Notes: a model not told the origin generated them from the letters alone. A DNA stretch of 64,000 nt from Insolitispirillum peregrinum (GCF_900156605.1 NZ_FTOA01000002.1:372001-436000), one strand, 5' to 3'; shown: positions 8,209-16,551, counted from the stretch's first letter. Numbers and translations: made by a program.

Positions 8209-10200
8209 ATGGTCGCCGAACTCGGACACTTTGCCCTGATCCTGGCGTTGTTTGTCGCCCTTGCCCAGTCGATCATCCCGATGTGGGGGGCGCAGAAGGG
8301 CGATGTGGTGATGATGAATGCCTCGCGCGCCGGGGCTTTGGGGCTGTTTCTGCTGGTTGGGCTGGCCTTTGGCTGCCTGACCTATTCGTTTGTGGTGTCC
8401 GATTTTTCGGTCAGCAACGTGTTCCAGAATTCGCATTCCGACAAGCCGATGCTGTACAAGGTCAGCGGCCTGTGGGGGAACCACGAAGGCTCGCTGCTGC
8501 TGTGGATCACCATTCTGACGGTGTTTGGTCTGGCGGTGGCACTGGTTGGCGGCAACATCCCGCCGCAACTGCGGGCGCGGGCGCTGTCGGTGCAGGCGAT
8601 GATCACCAGTGGCTTCCTGCTGTTCATCCTGTTCACCTCCAACCCGTTCCTGCGCCTGCCGGAAATTCCGGCCAACGGTCGCGGCCTGAACCCGATGTTG
8701 CAGGACCCCGGTCTGGCGTTCCATCCGCCGATGCTGTACCTCGGCTATGTCGGCTTCTCGATGGCCTTTTCCTTTGCCATTGCCGCGCTGATCGAAGGTC
8801 GGGTGGATGCCGCCTGGGCCCGCTGGGTGCGCCCGTGGACGCTGGCGGCGTGGACCTTCCTGACGCTGGGCATCGGTCTGGGCTCGTGGTGGGCCTATTA
8901 CGAACTGGGCTGGGGCGGCTGGTGGTTCTGGGACCCGGTGGAAAACGCCTCGTTCATGCCGTGGCTGGTGGGGACCGCCCTGCTGCATTCGGCAATCGTG
9001 GTGGAAAAGCGCGACAGCCTGAAAAGCTGGACCATCCTGCTGGCGATCCTCGCCTTTGCGATGAGCCTGCTGGGGACTTTCCTCGTCCGCTCCGGGGTGA
9101 TCACTTCGGTGCACGCCTTTGCCAGTGATCCGACCCGTGGCCTGTTCATTCTGGTGCTGCTGTCGGTGGCGGTGGGCGGCTCGCTGATGCTGTACGCCTG
9201 GCGGGCTCCGTCGCTGAAGGCCGGGGGCCTGTTCGCGCCGATTTCGCGTGAAGGTGCTTTGCTGCTGAACAACCTGCTGATGACCACCGCCGCGGCCTCG
9301 ATCCTGCTTGGCACGCTGTACCCAATGTTTGCCGATGTGTTCCATCTGGGCAAGGTGTCGGTGGGCGCGCCGTTCTTTAACGGGGTGTTCGTGCCGCTGA
9401 TGGTGCCGATGCTGCTGGCGATGGCCTGTGGTCCGTTTCTGGCGTGGAAGCGTGGCGACCTGCGCGGCGCCCTGAGCCGCCTGTGGGCCGCCGCTGCCGC
9501 GCTGGTGGTGGTGATGCTGGCGGTGTGGGCCTGGCACGGCGGCGATGTCGATTCGCTGCTGGCGGCCTTTGGTCTGGGGCTGGCGGGCTGGCTGTTCGTC
9601 GGTTCGCTGGTCGAATGGGCCGGACGCATCAAGCTGTTCCGCGCACCGCTGGGCGAAAGCCTGCGCCGGGCGGCCAACCTGCCGCGTGCGGCGTGGGGGA
9701 TGACGCTGGCCCACATCGGCGTTGCCTTTGTGGTGGCCGGGGTCACGGCCTCGTCGGCGTGGAAGCAGGAGATGGTGCAGACGCAGGAGATCGGCCAGAC
9801 CCTGACCATTCAGGGCTATCAACTGACCCTGACCGGGGTCAAGTCGGTCGATGGCCCGAACTACAGCGCCCTGCAAGGCACCTTTGAGGTGCGCAAGGAT
9901 GGCGCGCTGATTTCGGTGCTGACACCGGAAAAGCGCACCTATCGCCAGCCACCGATGCCGACCACCGAAGCCGCCATCCACACCACCGGCATTGCCGACC
10001 TGTACGCGGTGGTGGGTGATCCGGCCAAGGATGGCAAGGGCTGGGTGACCCGCCTGTACTTTGAACCGCTGGTGCCGTTCCTGTGGTACGGCGTGCTGCT
10101 GATGGGGCTGGGTGGGTTCGTCTCGCTGACCGACCGCCGCCACCGCGTCGGGGCTCCGGTACGGGCGCGGGCGTCTTCTGCTCCCCCTGCATCGGCCTGA
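8209..10200 (+). CDS. ccmF: CcmF, cytochrome c heme lyase subunit
   Basis: A large integral membrane protein of 663 residues with many hydrophobic segments. It carries the WWD heme-binding signature WGGWWFWDPVENASFMPWL near residues 236-254. CcmF, with CcmH and CcmI, attaches heme from CcmE to the CXXCH motif of apocytochromes at the periplasmic face. Length and motif order fit the family. The gap to ccmG (90 bases) is the only wide one in the operon and holds a very stable hairpin. Confidence 0.97.
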   Translation: MVAELGHFALILALFVALAQSIIPMWGAQKGDVVMMNASRAGALGLFLLVGLAFGCLTYSFVVSDFSVSNVFQNSHSDKPMLYKVSGLWGNHEGSLLLWITILTVFGLAVALVGGNIPPQLRARALSVQAMITSGFLLFILFTSNPFLRLPEIPANGRGLNPMLQDPGLAFHPPMLYLGYVGFSMAFSFAIAALIEGRVDAAWARWVRPWTLAAWTFLTLGIGLGSWWAYYELGWGGWWFWDPVENASFMPWLVGTALLHSAIVVEKRDSLKSWTILLAILAFAMSLLGTFLVRSGVITSVHAFASDPTRGLFILVLLSVAVGGSLMLYAWRAPSLKAGGLFAPISREGALLLNNLLMTTAAASILLGTLYPMFADVFHLGKVSVGAPFFNGVFVPLMVPMLLAMACGPFLAWKRGDLRGALSRLWAAAAALVVVMLAVWAWHGGDVDSLLAAFGLGLAGWLFVGSLVEWAGRIKLFRAPLGESLRRAANLPRAAWGMTLAHIGVAFVVAGVTASSAWKQEMVQTQEIGQTLTIQGYQLTLTGVKSVDGPNYSALQGTFEVRKDGALISVLTPEKRTYRQPPMPTTEAAIHTTGIADLYAVVGDPAKDGKGWVTRLYFEPLVPFLWYGVLLMGLGGFVSLTDRRHRVGAPVRARASSAPPASA

Positions 10201-10210
10201 CCTTTTGTTC

Positions 10211-10257
10211 TGTCGCCTTGTGCGAAAACCGGTTCCCGCTTTTCGCACAAGGCGACA
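10211..10257 (+). repeat. Long intercistronic hairpin, member of the GGGAACCGG hairpin family
   Basis: Perfect 18-base arms at 10211-10228 and 10240-10257 flank the 11-base loop CCGGTTCCCGC. The core resembles sites near 29893, 38345 and 58865 in this window (see findings). It lies between ccmF and ccmG and has no T-run after it on the + strand, so it is more likely an mRNA-stability or attenuation element, or an inserted palindrome, than a full terminator. Confidence 0.85.
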
Positions 10258-10290
10258 GGCCTGAACCTGATCGGTACTCTTGAGGCTCTG

Positions 10291-10827
10291 ATGGTAAGAA
10301 AGCTGATTTTCATTGCTCCGGCGTTGATGTTCCTGCTGCTGGTGGGGGCGTTCGTGCTGGGCCTGAACAACAACCCGCGTGACATTCCCTCAGTGCTGAT
10401 CAATCGTCCGGTTCCGGCCTTTGCACTGGAACCGTTGCCGGGGGATACGCGCGGCCTGACCAGTGACGACCTGAAAGGCGATGTCAGTCTGGTCAATATC
10501 TTTGGCTCGTGGTGCGTGGCCTGCGTGGCCGAGCATCCCTATCTGGTCAAGATTCGCGATACCGGCTTTGTGAAGATTTACGGCATCGACTGGCGGGAAA
10601 AGAATCCGGCAGACGGGCGGCGCTGGCTGGACCGCAACGGCAATCCCTATACGCTGGTCGGGCTGGACCCGGACTCGAAAGTGGCGGTGGATTTCGGGGT
10701 GACCGGCGCACCGGAAACCTTCGTGGTCGATAAGGCCGGGGTGATCCGCTACAAGCACGTCGGCCCGGTGACCGACGAAGTATGGGCCAATACCCTGAAG
10801 CCGATCATTGAAGGACTGCGCAAATGA
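10291..10827 (+). CDS. ccmG: CcmG/DsbE, periplasmic thiol:disulfide oxidoreductase
   Basis: A 178-residue membrane-anchored thioredoxin-fold protein (hydrophobic segment at residues 5-25). The redox site is WCVAC with cysteines at residues 75 and 78, followed by the family-typical AEHPYL. A cis-proline follows in TGAPET. CcmG keeps the cytochrome CXXCH cysteines reduced for heme attachment. The usual proline of the site (CxPC or CPTC) is replaced by Val-Ala, which is odd. It overlaps ccmH by four bases. Confidence 0.93.
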   Translation: MVRKLIFIAPALMFLLLVGAFVLGLNNNPRDIPSVLINRPVPAFALEPLPGDTRGLTSDDLKGDVSLVNIFGSWCVACVAEHPYLVKIRDTGFVKIYGIDWREKNPADGRRWLDRNGNPYTLVGLDPDSKVAVDFGVTGAPETFVVDKAGVIRYKHVGPVTDEVWANTLKPIIEGLRK

Positions 10828-11321
10828 GCCCCCGGCTGCGGCAAGGTCTGTTGGCGGCGGTGCTGACCGTCGGCCTGTCGGCCACGGCGTGGGCCGTGCA
10901 GCCGGATGAAATGTTGAAAGACCCGGCGCTGGAGGCCCGCGCCCGCGAGGTTTCGCGCGAGCTGCGCTGTGTGGTCTGTCAGAACGAAAGCATCGACGAA
11001 TCGAACGCCGAGCTGGCCCGTGATCTGCGCCTGATCGTGCGCGACCGGGTGCAAAAAGGCGACAGCAACCAGCAGGTGCTGGATTTTGTGGTCGCCCGCT
11101 ATGGCGATTACGTGCTGCTGAAGCCGCCGTTCAAGCTGTCAACCTATGCTCTGTGGTTTGGTCCGCTGGCGTTCCTGCTGCTGGCCTTGTGGGGCGGCTG
11201 GAGTTTCTTCCGCCGTCCGGCGACCGCGACGGCTGACAGCGAGCCGGTGGTGGCTCCGCTGTCGGCGGAGGAGAAAAAGCGTCTGGAAAAGCTCCTGCGG
11301 GATGAGGATAACGCCCGATGA
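10824..11321 (+). CDS. ccmH: CcmH (CcmL/CycL-type), apocytochrome thiol reductant
   Basis: A 165-residue protein with a signal peptide (about residues 1-25), a periplasmic three-helix domain with the LRCVVCQ redox motif (cysteines near residues 49 and 52), and one C-terminal membrane helix (about residues 110-130). It works with CcmG to present reduced apocytochrome c for heme ligation. The length matches the short CcmH of bacteria where CcmI is a separate gene, as here. It overlaps both neighbours by four bases (ATGA). Confidence 0.95.
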   Translation: MSPRLRQGLLAAVLTVGLSATAWAVQPDEMLKDPALEARAREVSRELRCVVCQNESIDESNAELARDLRLIVRDRVQKGDSNQQVLDFVVARYGDYVLLKPPFKLSTYALWFGPLAFLLLALWGGWSFFRRPATATADSEPVVAPLSAEEKKRLEKLLRDEDNAR

Positions 11322-12760
11322 CCGTGCAAATCGTGTTCTTTGTCGGGCTGGCTGTGGCAACGGTCGGGCTGTTTGTGGTTTGGCCGTTACTGCGCCGTCC
11401 GGCGGCATCGGCGATTCGGGCAGACTATGACCTGCGGGTGTACCGCGACCAGTTGGGTGAAGTGGAGCGCGACCGGGATCGCGGGCTGCTGACCGAGGCT
11501 CAGGCGGAGGCGGCACGGGTGGAAATCCAGCGCCGGATGCTGGCCGCCGACAGCGAAGCGCGGGCGATGGCCGCTGGACAGGCTCCCCTGCCGGGGCATA
11601 AAACCCGGCGGGCACTGGCGGCGTTGCTGGCGGTGCTGGTGCCGGTCGGAACGCTGGTGATGTATGGCGTGCTGGGAACGCCGGGTATGCCGGATTTTCC
11701 CTTTGAAGCCCAGCAGGCCAAGCGGATGGGGCTGGACGAGGCCAAAATGGCCGAACTGAAGCGGCAGGAGCAGACCCTGGCCGCTGCTGCCGACGCCAAC
11801 CCGCAGGATCAAAAGCGCTGGCTGGCGCTGGCCGAAGCCCGCGCCGCCCTGCGCGAATCGGCGCAGGCGTTGATTGCGTTTGACAAGGCGGTGGCGCTGG
11901 GGCCGGTTGCGGCGGACGTGTGGGCCTCGATTGGCGAGGCGCAGGTGCTGGCCTCGGACGGGGCGGTCAGCGAGCAGGCGCGGGCGGCGTTCGTCAATGC
12001 CCTGCGTCTGAGCCGCGATGATGCCCGTTCGCGCTATTACCTTGGGCTGGCGCGGGTGCAGGACGGGGACAACCGTGCGGCGCTGGCCATCTGGCGCGAC
12101 CTGTCGGCCTCCAGCCCGGCTGATGCGCCGTGGATGGGGATGCTGCGCGCCCGCATGGGGCAGGTGGCCCGGCAGGAAAACCTGCCACCGATGGCGGTCA
12201 AGCCGGTGCATCCGCTGGACCTGATCGACGGCAAGGCAACCGCCGAGGTCGATGCCGGGTCTGCCATGCGTGCCGAGGCCGACGCCAACCGCAAGCCGGG
12301 CGAAGGTTTCAGCGGTGATGAAAAGCAGATGATCGGCAGTATGGTTCAGCGTCTGAAGGATCGTCTGGCCAGCCAGCCGGACGACTATAACGGCTGGATG
12401 CAGCTTGGCCGCTCGCTGACGGTGATGAAGGACCCGGCAGGGGCGGTGGACGCCTATGGCAAGGCCGCAGCCCTGAAGCCGACCGAGGTCGAGCCGCTGT
12501 TCAATCTGGCAACCTCGCTGATTGATGTGGCGGAAAAGACCGGTCAGGACCAGCCCGACCCGCAGTTCTTTGCGGTGGTGGCCAAGGCCGAAGCTCTGGC
12601 TCCGGACAGTGCTGACGTGCTGTATCTGGGCGGTCTGGCGGCGGCGATTCAGGGTGACAAGGCGCTGGCGAAGTCCAAATGGACCCGCTTGCTGTCAACG
12701 CTGCCCAAGGATGGCCCGGCCTATCAGAACCTGCAGGGCCAGATCGACAGCCTGCAGTAA
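11318..12760 (+). CDS. ccmI: CcmI/CycH, TPR-containing apocytochrome chaperone
   Basis: A 480-residue protein with an N-terminal membrane segment (residues 4-24), a short cytoplasmic coiled region, a second membrane segment near residues 95-120, and a periplasmic part with tetratricopeptide repeats (LALAEARAAL, YYLGLARVQDGD and WMQLGRSLTVMKDPAGAVDAYGKAAAL). CcmI binds the C-terminal part of apocytochromes and brings them to CcmFH. It is the last gene of the ccm operon, and an imperfect hairpin follows. Confidence 0.93.
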   Translation: MTVQIVFFVGLAVATVGLFVVWPLLRRPAASAIRADYDLRVYRDQLGEVERDRDRGLLTEAQAEAARVEIQRRMLAADSEARAMAAGQAPLPGHKTRRALAALLAVLVPVGTLVMYGVLGTPGMPDFPFEAQQAKRMGLDEAKMAELKRQEQTLAAAADANPQDQKRWLALAEARAALRESAQALIAFDKAVALGPVAADVWASIGEAQVLASDGAVSEQARAAFVNALRLSRDDARSRYYLGLARVQDGDNRAALAIWRDLSASSPADAPWMGMLRARMGQVARQENLPPMAVKPVHPLDLIDGKATAEVDAGSAMRAEADANRKPGEGFSGDEKQMIGSMVQRLKDRLASQPDDYNGWMQLGRSLTVMKDPAGAVDAYGKAAALKPTEVEPLFNLATSLIDVAEKTGQDQPDPQFFAVVAKAEALAPDSADVLYLGGLAAAIQGDKALAKSKWTRLLSTLPKDGPAYQNLQGQIDSLQ

Positions 12761-12767
12761 CACCAGC

Positions 12768-12816
12768 CACAGTGTCAGGGGGTAAGGGGGCTCTTGCCTT
12801 TCCCCCTGATGCTGTG
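12768..12816 (+). terminator. Candidate terminator hairpin after the ccm operon
   Basis: Arms 12768-12782 and 12802-12816 pair over 13 of 15 positions (two-base internal mismatch), with a strong GGGGG/CCCCC core. Only a weak T-rich stretch follows, so termination may be partial. Confidence 0.55.
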
Positions 12817-12921
12817 AGCTTTCATTGCCATTCTGCCCGCGCTATGATGCGCCCTTGCAGAGAAACCCCGGCGATTGTATGCCGTGGGGAATGATGGCTC
12901 CGTTTGCGCAAGGACAGCCCA

Positions 12922-13236
12922 ATGGTCGATGAAAACCCGCGTTCGATGGATGATCCCGATCTCGATACGATCGGCGGGAATCGGCAACTGACCTCGGACG
13001 CCATCTTTACCGTACCGGTGGAAATCTCGGTGGTGCTGGGCAAGTCCGAACTGCGCGTCAACCAGTTGCTGAAACTGGGCCGTGGTGCGGTGGTCGAACT
13101 GGACCAGCGCACCGACGACCCGGTGGAAATCTACGCCAACGATATTCTGGTGGCGCGTGGCGAAGTGGTGATCACCGAAGGCGACCGCATCGGCGTCACC
13201 CTGACCGAACTGGTCAAGTCGATCTACGCCAAGTAA
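12922..13236 (+). CDS. fliN: FliN, flagellar motor switch protein
   Basis: A 104-residue protein made almost wholly of the SpoA domain. Typical FliN features are VPVEISVVLGKSEL, the LLKLGRGAVVELD strand and the end NDILVARGEVV followed by a Gly-Val strand. FliN forms the lower part of the C-ring and takes part in torque direction switching. ATG 12922 is preferred; AAGGAC lies upstream, and the TTG at 12904 is less likely. No other flagellar gene is in the window. It runs head-on into the phage-derived cluster only 16 bases further. Confidence 0.92.
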   Translation: MVDENPRSMDDPDLDTIGGNRQLTSDAIFTVPVEISVVLGKSELRVNQLLKLGRGAVVELDQRTDDPVEIYANDILVARGEVVITEGDRIGVTLTELVKSIYAK

Positions 13237-13258
13237 GCCTGCGGATGCCGGGTCAGGC
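13237..13258. terminator. Weak convergent hairpin between fliN and the tail cluster
   Basis: GCCTG (13237-13241) pairs with CAGGC (13254-13258), with an inner CGG-CCG stem. No T-run follows on either strand. It is the only structure separating the two convergent transcription units. Confidence 0.3.
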
Positions 13259-13693
13259 GAGCAGGGCGGTGATGGTCAGGGCTGCCAGCTCATCGGGCGA
13301 TGCGGCAGCCTCGATCCGGGGGTCGATGGTGATATCGCGCAAGACTTGACAGGCGGCTTCGGCGGCGCGGGCTTCGGCCCGCTCGTCTTCACTCAGCCCG
13401 TCAAGCAGGTCCTTGCGCGCCAGTCGGCGCAAGGTGTCGTCGAGAGGCAGGAACAGGGCAGGGCGGGCCTGCCGCAGAGCCGCCCGATGGATATCGCGGG
13501 CGCTCCCCATGTCGATCACCACGGCGTCACCGTCCAGCACCCAGGCATCGCGGAAGGTGCGGGGCAGGGACTGGGTGTGTTCGCTGTCGATGACGCTGCC
13601 GTTCATCTCAACGGAGACGGTTGCCGGGGTTTCGGCAGTGCTGGCGTCGGCAGACGGGCTGTCTTGTAACTGGATGAGATCGGTATCAGTCAT
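13253..13693 (-). CDS. Hypothetical phage tail-associated protein
   Basis: A 146-residue acidic protein, the last gene of the tail operon. Its N-terminal third is rich in Ser, Thr and Ala; the rest is alpha-helical (RDAWVLDGDAVVIDMGSARDIHRAALRQAR, with LDDTLRRLARKDLLDGL). Position after a tail fibre and a second small gene suggests a fibre assembly chaperone or tail assembly role. This is inference, as I do not recognise the family. It overlaps the upstream gene by eight bases, so it is probably translated with it. Confidence 0.6.
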   Translation of the reverse strand: MTDTDLIQLQDSPSADASTAETPATVSVEMNGSVIDSEHTQSLPRTFRDAWVLDGDAVVIDMGSARDIHRAALRQARPALFLPLDDTLRRLARKDLLDGLSEDERAEARAAEAACQVLRDITIDPRIEAAASPDELAALTITALLA

Positions 13694-14072
13694 CGCTCAG
13701 GTCCTTCAGTTTCCAGGCCCCACGCCATTGGCGGCTTGTGGGCAACATGTCCTTACGGGTGATGGCAAAGCGTCGGCGATTGCCTGCCGGGGCGTCCCAG
13801 ACATGAGCGGGAACGTCCTTTTGCAGCAGGTATTCCATCGCCTGTTCTTCGGTCATCGGGCCGAGGGGAGCGGCAGCGTCAACCGCCTCCAGCCCTCCGG
13901 CATAGGCGTCGAGGGGAGGCAAAATCCCCCCGGCCAGAGCCATCGCCAGCCACGACGGGTCGGGAATCAGCACCGACACCGGCTCGTCAAGGTTGGCTTC
14001 AAAGGCGATGGCATACTGTCCGGGAACCGGGGTACCCTGCCATGCGGCAATCCGCTGGGAGGTGGTGAGCAT
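13686..14072 (-). CDS. Hypothetical protein downstream of tail fibre 2 (possible fibre assembly protein)
   Basis: A 128-residue protein with no membrane segment. It starts two bases after the stop of the second tail-fibre gene and overlaps the next gene. The middle has an aspartate/proline-rich stretch, and the C-terminus is basic and tryptophan-containing (SRQWRGAWKLKDL). Tail-fibre genes of Mu- and P2-type phages are commonly followed by small chaperones, so a fibre assembly role is a reasonable guess but not shown by a motif. Confidence 0.55.
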   Translation of the reverse strand: MLTTSQRIAAWQGTPVPGQYAIAFEANLDEPVSVLIPDPSWLAMALAGGILPPLDAYAGGLEAVDAAAPLGPMTEEQAMEYLLQKDVPAHVWDAPAGNRRRFAITRKDMLPTSRQWRGAWKLKDLSDD

Positions 14073-14074
14073 CG

Positions 14075-15238
14075 TTACATCCCGGCGAAGATGATGGTGT
14101 CAGGACGGCCGTCAACATAATTGCCGGTCCCCGAGACCTTGTGGGCCATACGCATTTTTGTATCCGACCAGAACGTCAAGCCAGGCTCATCTTCGATAAC
14201 CACACAATCGGGGTTGCCTGTATCACCAAGCGTACAACTAGCAGGCACATAATAGACGTTCGGCCACGGCGTGGTGAAACTTACCGTGTATTGCCCGACA
14301 GCGTGATCCGTGATCGATGAAATTCCCAGGCTGTTCCGGATGATGTTGCCATTGTACTGATCCAGAACGAGGTATTTTTTAACAGCTCCGGTGATCTGGC
14401 TGGCGTTGTACCCGCCCAGCGTGTCGGCATTTCCTGCGGAGATTTTAGTCCAATCGCCCCAGGCGTTGGCCGTCATCTGCCGGGTGTATACTGCCGTCGG
14501 GTCGGCGTCGGGACCGGTCCCGTACCGTGGCACACACCACTCTAGGGCATAGTCCCCATGCTCGTATCCCATCGAGACTCTCTGACGGTAGCCGCCTTGA
14601 TACCCGGCATGAGGCGAGTTGCCTGTGCCGATGACATAAGACCAGCCCCATACGAGAGGCCTATCGTCGAAACTGGAGTAAGTTGCATATCCGGTGACTT
14701 CCCCGAAGCCAGACAGGGCAGTTCCGTTAAGGGATACAACTGCCCCATTCGGTCCTCCCTGACCGGGGGCAACCTGTGCCGCGATGCCGATTTGCCCCCT
14801 TGACAGGTATTCCGTCAGATCGGGCTTGTTGCCGAGATCAGCGTAGGAGCCGCTGGTGGCCACGGTCGCCAGAGCGGGCTTGTTGCTGAGGTCGCTGTAC
14901 GACCCGCTGCTGGCCACCGTTGCCAGCCCCAGATTGCTGCGGGCGGTGGCGATATTGGCGACGTCGGACAGGTTTTTGCTGGCCAGCAGGGCACCATCGG
15001 TTTTGCTGGCGACCAGCGCCTGCACCGCCTTCAGCAACTGGCTGTTGTCGGTTTTGCTGTGGCTGAGGTTGGCACCGCTGACCACATTGCCCAGCTCTTC
15101 CTGCAGCATGTTGAGGAACCACGCCGGAACGGCGGTGGCCACGCCGGGGGCATCGGAAAAGAACTTCTCGCTGTCGGCGTCCGGCGGGGTGGGTTTGGCC
15201 GAGGCGCTGACGGCGTCGGGGGTATCGATATAGTACAT
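14075..15238 (-). CDS. Tail fibre protein 2
   Basis: A 387-residue fibre protein. About 143 N-terminal residues closely match those of fibre 1 (16551-17651), including MYYIDT, AWFLNMLQEELGN, LSHSKTDNSQLLKAVQAL and the SGSYxDLxNKP repeats typical of fibre shafts. After the shared part the sequences diverge completely. The C-terminal half (with YATYSSFDDRPLVWGWSY and the end TIFAGM) is probably the receptor-binding part. Starting MYYIDT directly after a TGA remnant, it looks like a duplicated and re-headed copy of fibre 1. Confidence 0.85.
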   Translation of the reverse strand: MYYIDTPDAVSASAKPTPPDADSEKFFSDAPGVATAVPAWFLNMLQEELGNVVSGANLSHSKTDNSQLLKAVQALVASKTDGALLASKNLSDVANIATARSNLGLATVASSGSYSDLSNKPALATVATSGSYADLGNKPDLTEYLSRGQIGIAAQVAPGQGGPNGAVVSLNGTALSGFGEVTGYATYSSFDDRPLVWGWSYVIGTGNSPHAGYQGGYRQRVSMGYEHGDYALEWCVPRYGTGPDADPTAVYTRQMTANAWGDWTKISAGNADTLGGYNASQITGAVKKYLVLDQYNGNIIRNSLGISSITDHAVGQYTVSFTTPWPNVYYVPASCTLGDTGNPDCVVIEDEPGLTFWSDTKMRMAHKVSGTGNYVDGRPDTIIFAGM

Positions 15239-15280
15239 GCTCAGACCTCATGGGGGGAGATAACGGTGGTGTGGAGGCAG
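15239..15280 (-). pseudogene. Remnant of the gp48-like gene 3' end upstream of fibre 2
   Basis: Directly before fibre 2 the minus strand encodes HTTVISPHEV followed by stop, matching the last residues HTTITFLYEV of the gp48-like gene (17654-18295), which stands directly before fibre 1. The spacing of stop to fibre ATG is the same (TGAGCATG). The similarity fades within about 35 bases. It shows that the duplication unit included the end of the upstream gene. Confidence 0.7.
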
Positions 15281-15337
15281 GCGGTGACAGGGCGCACCAG
15301 CACCCCGGTCACGCGCCGCCATGATGAGTCCGCTGGA

Positions 15338-15829
15338 TCACGAGAGGGAGGAAAGGGAGGCCAGCTCGATACGCAGTGCGCTGGCTTCGGTTTCGAGAGC
15401 CGTCAGCCGGGCATGATCTTCAGGCGTGGCAGTGCCTGCAGTGATGGCACGTAGTGGGCGGGTGCTGATGGTATCAAGGTCCATCAGTCGGGCGAGCACT
15501 TCGGCACGCCGCCGATCAGCGGCAATGGTGGTGAGTTCGCTGTCCGGCCGCGGTACGGTTTGCGCACGGACCAGCAGGCCATCGACGGCATAGCCGGTCA
15601 GGCTGTGGGTTTCCGGAATCTCTTCGTCTGCGACCGGATACCAGCCGTACTCCCGCAGGGCGTCATCGTCCCAGTGATCACAGCCAACCACTGCTTCCGG
15701 CAGGGTGACACCTTCCATCGGGGTGCCATCGGGGTGCAGTGCCGGGCGGGCCGGGAGGGTGACGGTGATCGGGCGAGAGTCAGGGATGCCGACGGGCTGG
15801 CCGTCGGTGACGTGGATGTACAAGGTCAT
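15338..15829 (-). CDS. Phage tail-fibre-associated protein, probable assembly chaperone
   Basis: A 163-residue protein that overlaps the polyglycine adhesin gene by four bases. Features are an N-terminal strand-rich region (MTLYIHVTDGQPVGIPDSRPI), WDDDALREYGWYPV, and a C-terminal coiled-coil-like helix (RRAEVLARLMDL, LETEASALRIELASL). Phage proteins of this layout with a long C-terminal helix commonly sit after fibre or adhesin genes and act in tail assembly. The specific family was not identified, so the function is inferred from position. Confidence 0.6.
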   Translation of the reverse strand: MTLYIHVTDGQPVGIPDSRPITVTLPARPALHPDGTPMEGVTLPEAVVGCDHWDDDALREYGWYPVADEEIPETHSLTGYAVDGLLVRAQTVPRPDSELTTIAADRRRAEVLARLMDLDTISTRPLRAITAGTATPEDHARLTALETEASALRIELASLSSLS

Positions 15830-16551
15830 GAAAGGATGCTCCCAAGGATGGTGCCAGTCGTGGCATAGGTGGCATAGGCTCCACCGGTGATGGCGGCTCC
15901 GGCGGAGCCTCCTGGCATATCACCAACTGTTCCTGGCATACCGAGATCGCCGCCGTTGCCACCGGTTTTCTGGTAGACGCTGTAGATGTCCACCGAGCCT
16001 TTGCCACCGGTGGTCAATGTTCCCAGAGGATTGATTCCGCCATAACCGTAATTGCCGGGGAGATCCCCGGCTCCTCCCCCAGAAAATGGAAACGTGGACC
16101 GACCTCCGACGATCTCGTCTCCAGGCAGGGAGGTGCCATCATCAATTGTGAGGCCACCACCGCCGCCACCACCACCAATAGTTCCTAAATTGATGATCGT
16201 CGTAGCAACACGTAAGCGAAGGGCTGGGCCACCAGACAATGCTGGTGTTGTAAATGGAGGGTATCCACCATCCCCGCCTCTGCCGACCACATAGGCACCG
16301 CTGCCGATGATCAGCCGCAACGTGGTCCCGGTCGGCCATGTGCCGGTATCGAGCGCATAGGTACTGGTGCTGGTCGATCCGATGATCACCCCTGCGGCCA
16401 CCGTGACGGTTACCGCTGCGGGGGAGGTGCCGTTATAGCCAGCGGCATCAGCCAGCGTGCGCAGGTTGATGTTACGGCCCGAGGCGGTGATCGACAGGGT
16501 CATCGGCTTGCGTCCCTGTGGGGCAATCTGGTGTTGCGAGGCATACAGCAT
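15826..16551 (-). CDS. Polyglycine tail-tip adhesin (gp38-like)
   Basis: A 241-residue protein with an N-terminal domain NINLRTLADAAGYNGTSPAAVTVTV, common in phage glycine-rich receptor-binding proteins, followed by glycine-rich stretches: a run of eight Gly, then GGGAGDLPGNYGYGG and MPGTVGDMPGGSAGAA. This matches T4-type gp38 adhesins, whose Gly-rich segments stack as polyglycine II helices at the fibre tip. The start at 16551 is coupled to the fibre 1 stop (TGATG); MTLSITASG at 16503 is an alternative start. It probably sets target specificity. Confidence 0.7.
   Translation of the reverse strand: MLYASQHQIAPQGRKPMTLSITASGRNINLRTLADAAGYNGTSPAAVTVTVAAGVIIGSTSTSTYALDTGTWPTGTTLRLIIGSGAYVVGRGGDGGYPPFTTPALSGGPALRLRVATTIINLGTIGGGGGGGGLTIDDGTSLPGDEIVGGRSTFPFSGGGAGDLPGNYGYGGINPLGTLTTGGKGSVDIYSVYQKTGGNGGDLGMPGTVGDMPGGSAGAAITGGAYATYATTGTILGSILS

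Noticed and set aside
7660-10248. An 862-codon minus-strand frame opposite ccmE and ccmF
   Set aside because: It mirrors two well-known genes, is rich in Arg, Gln, His and Pro in the way antisense frames of GC-rich genes are, and has no recognisable domain.
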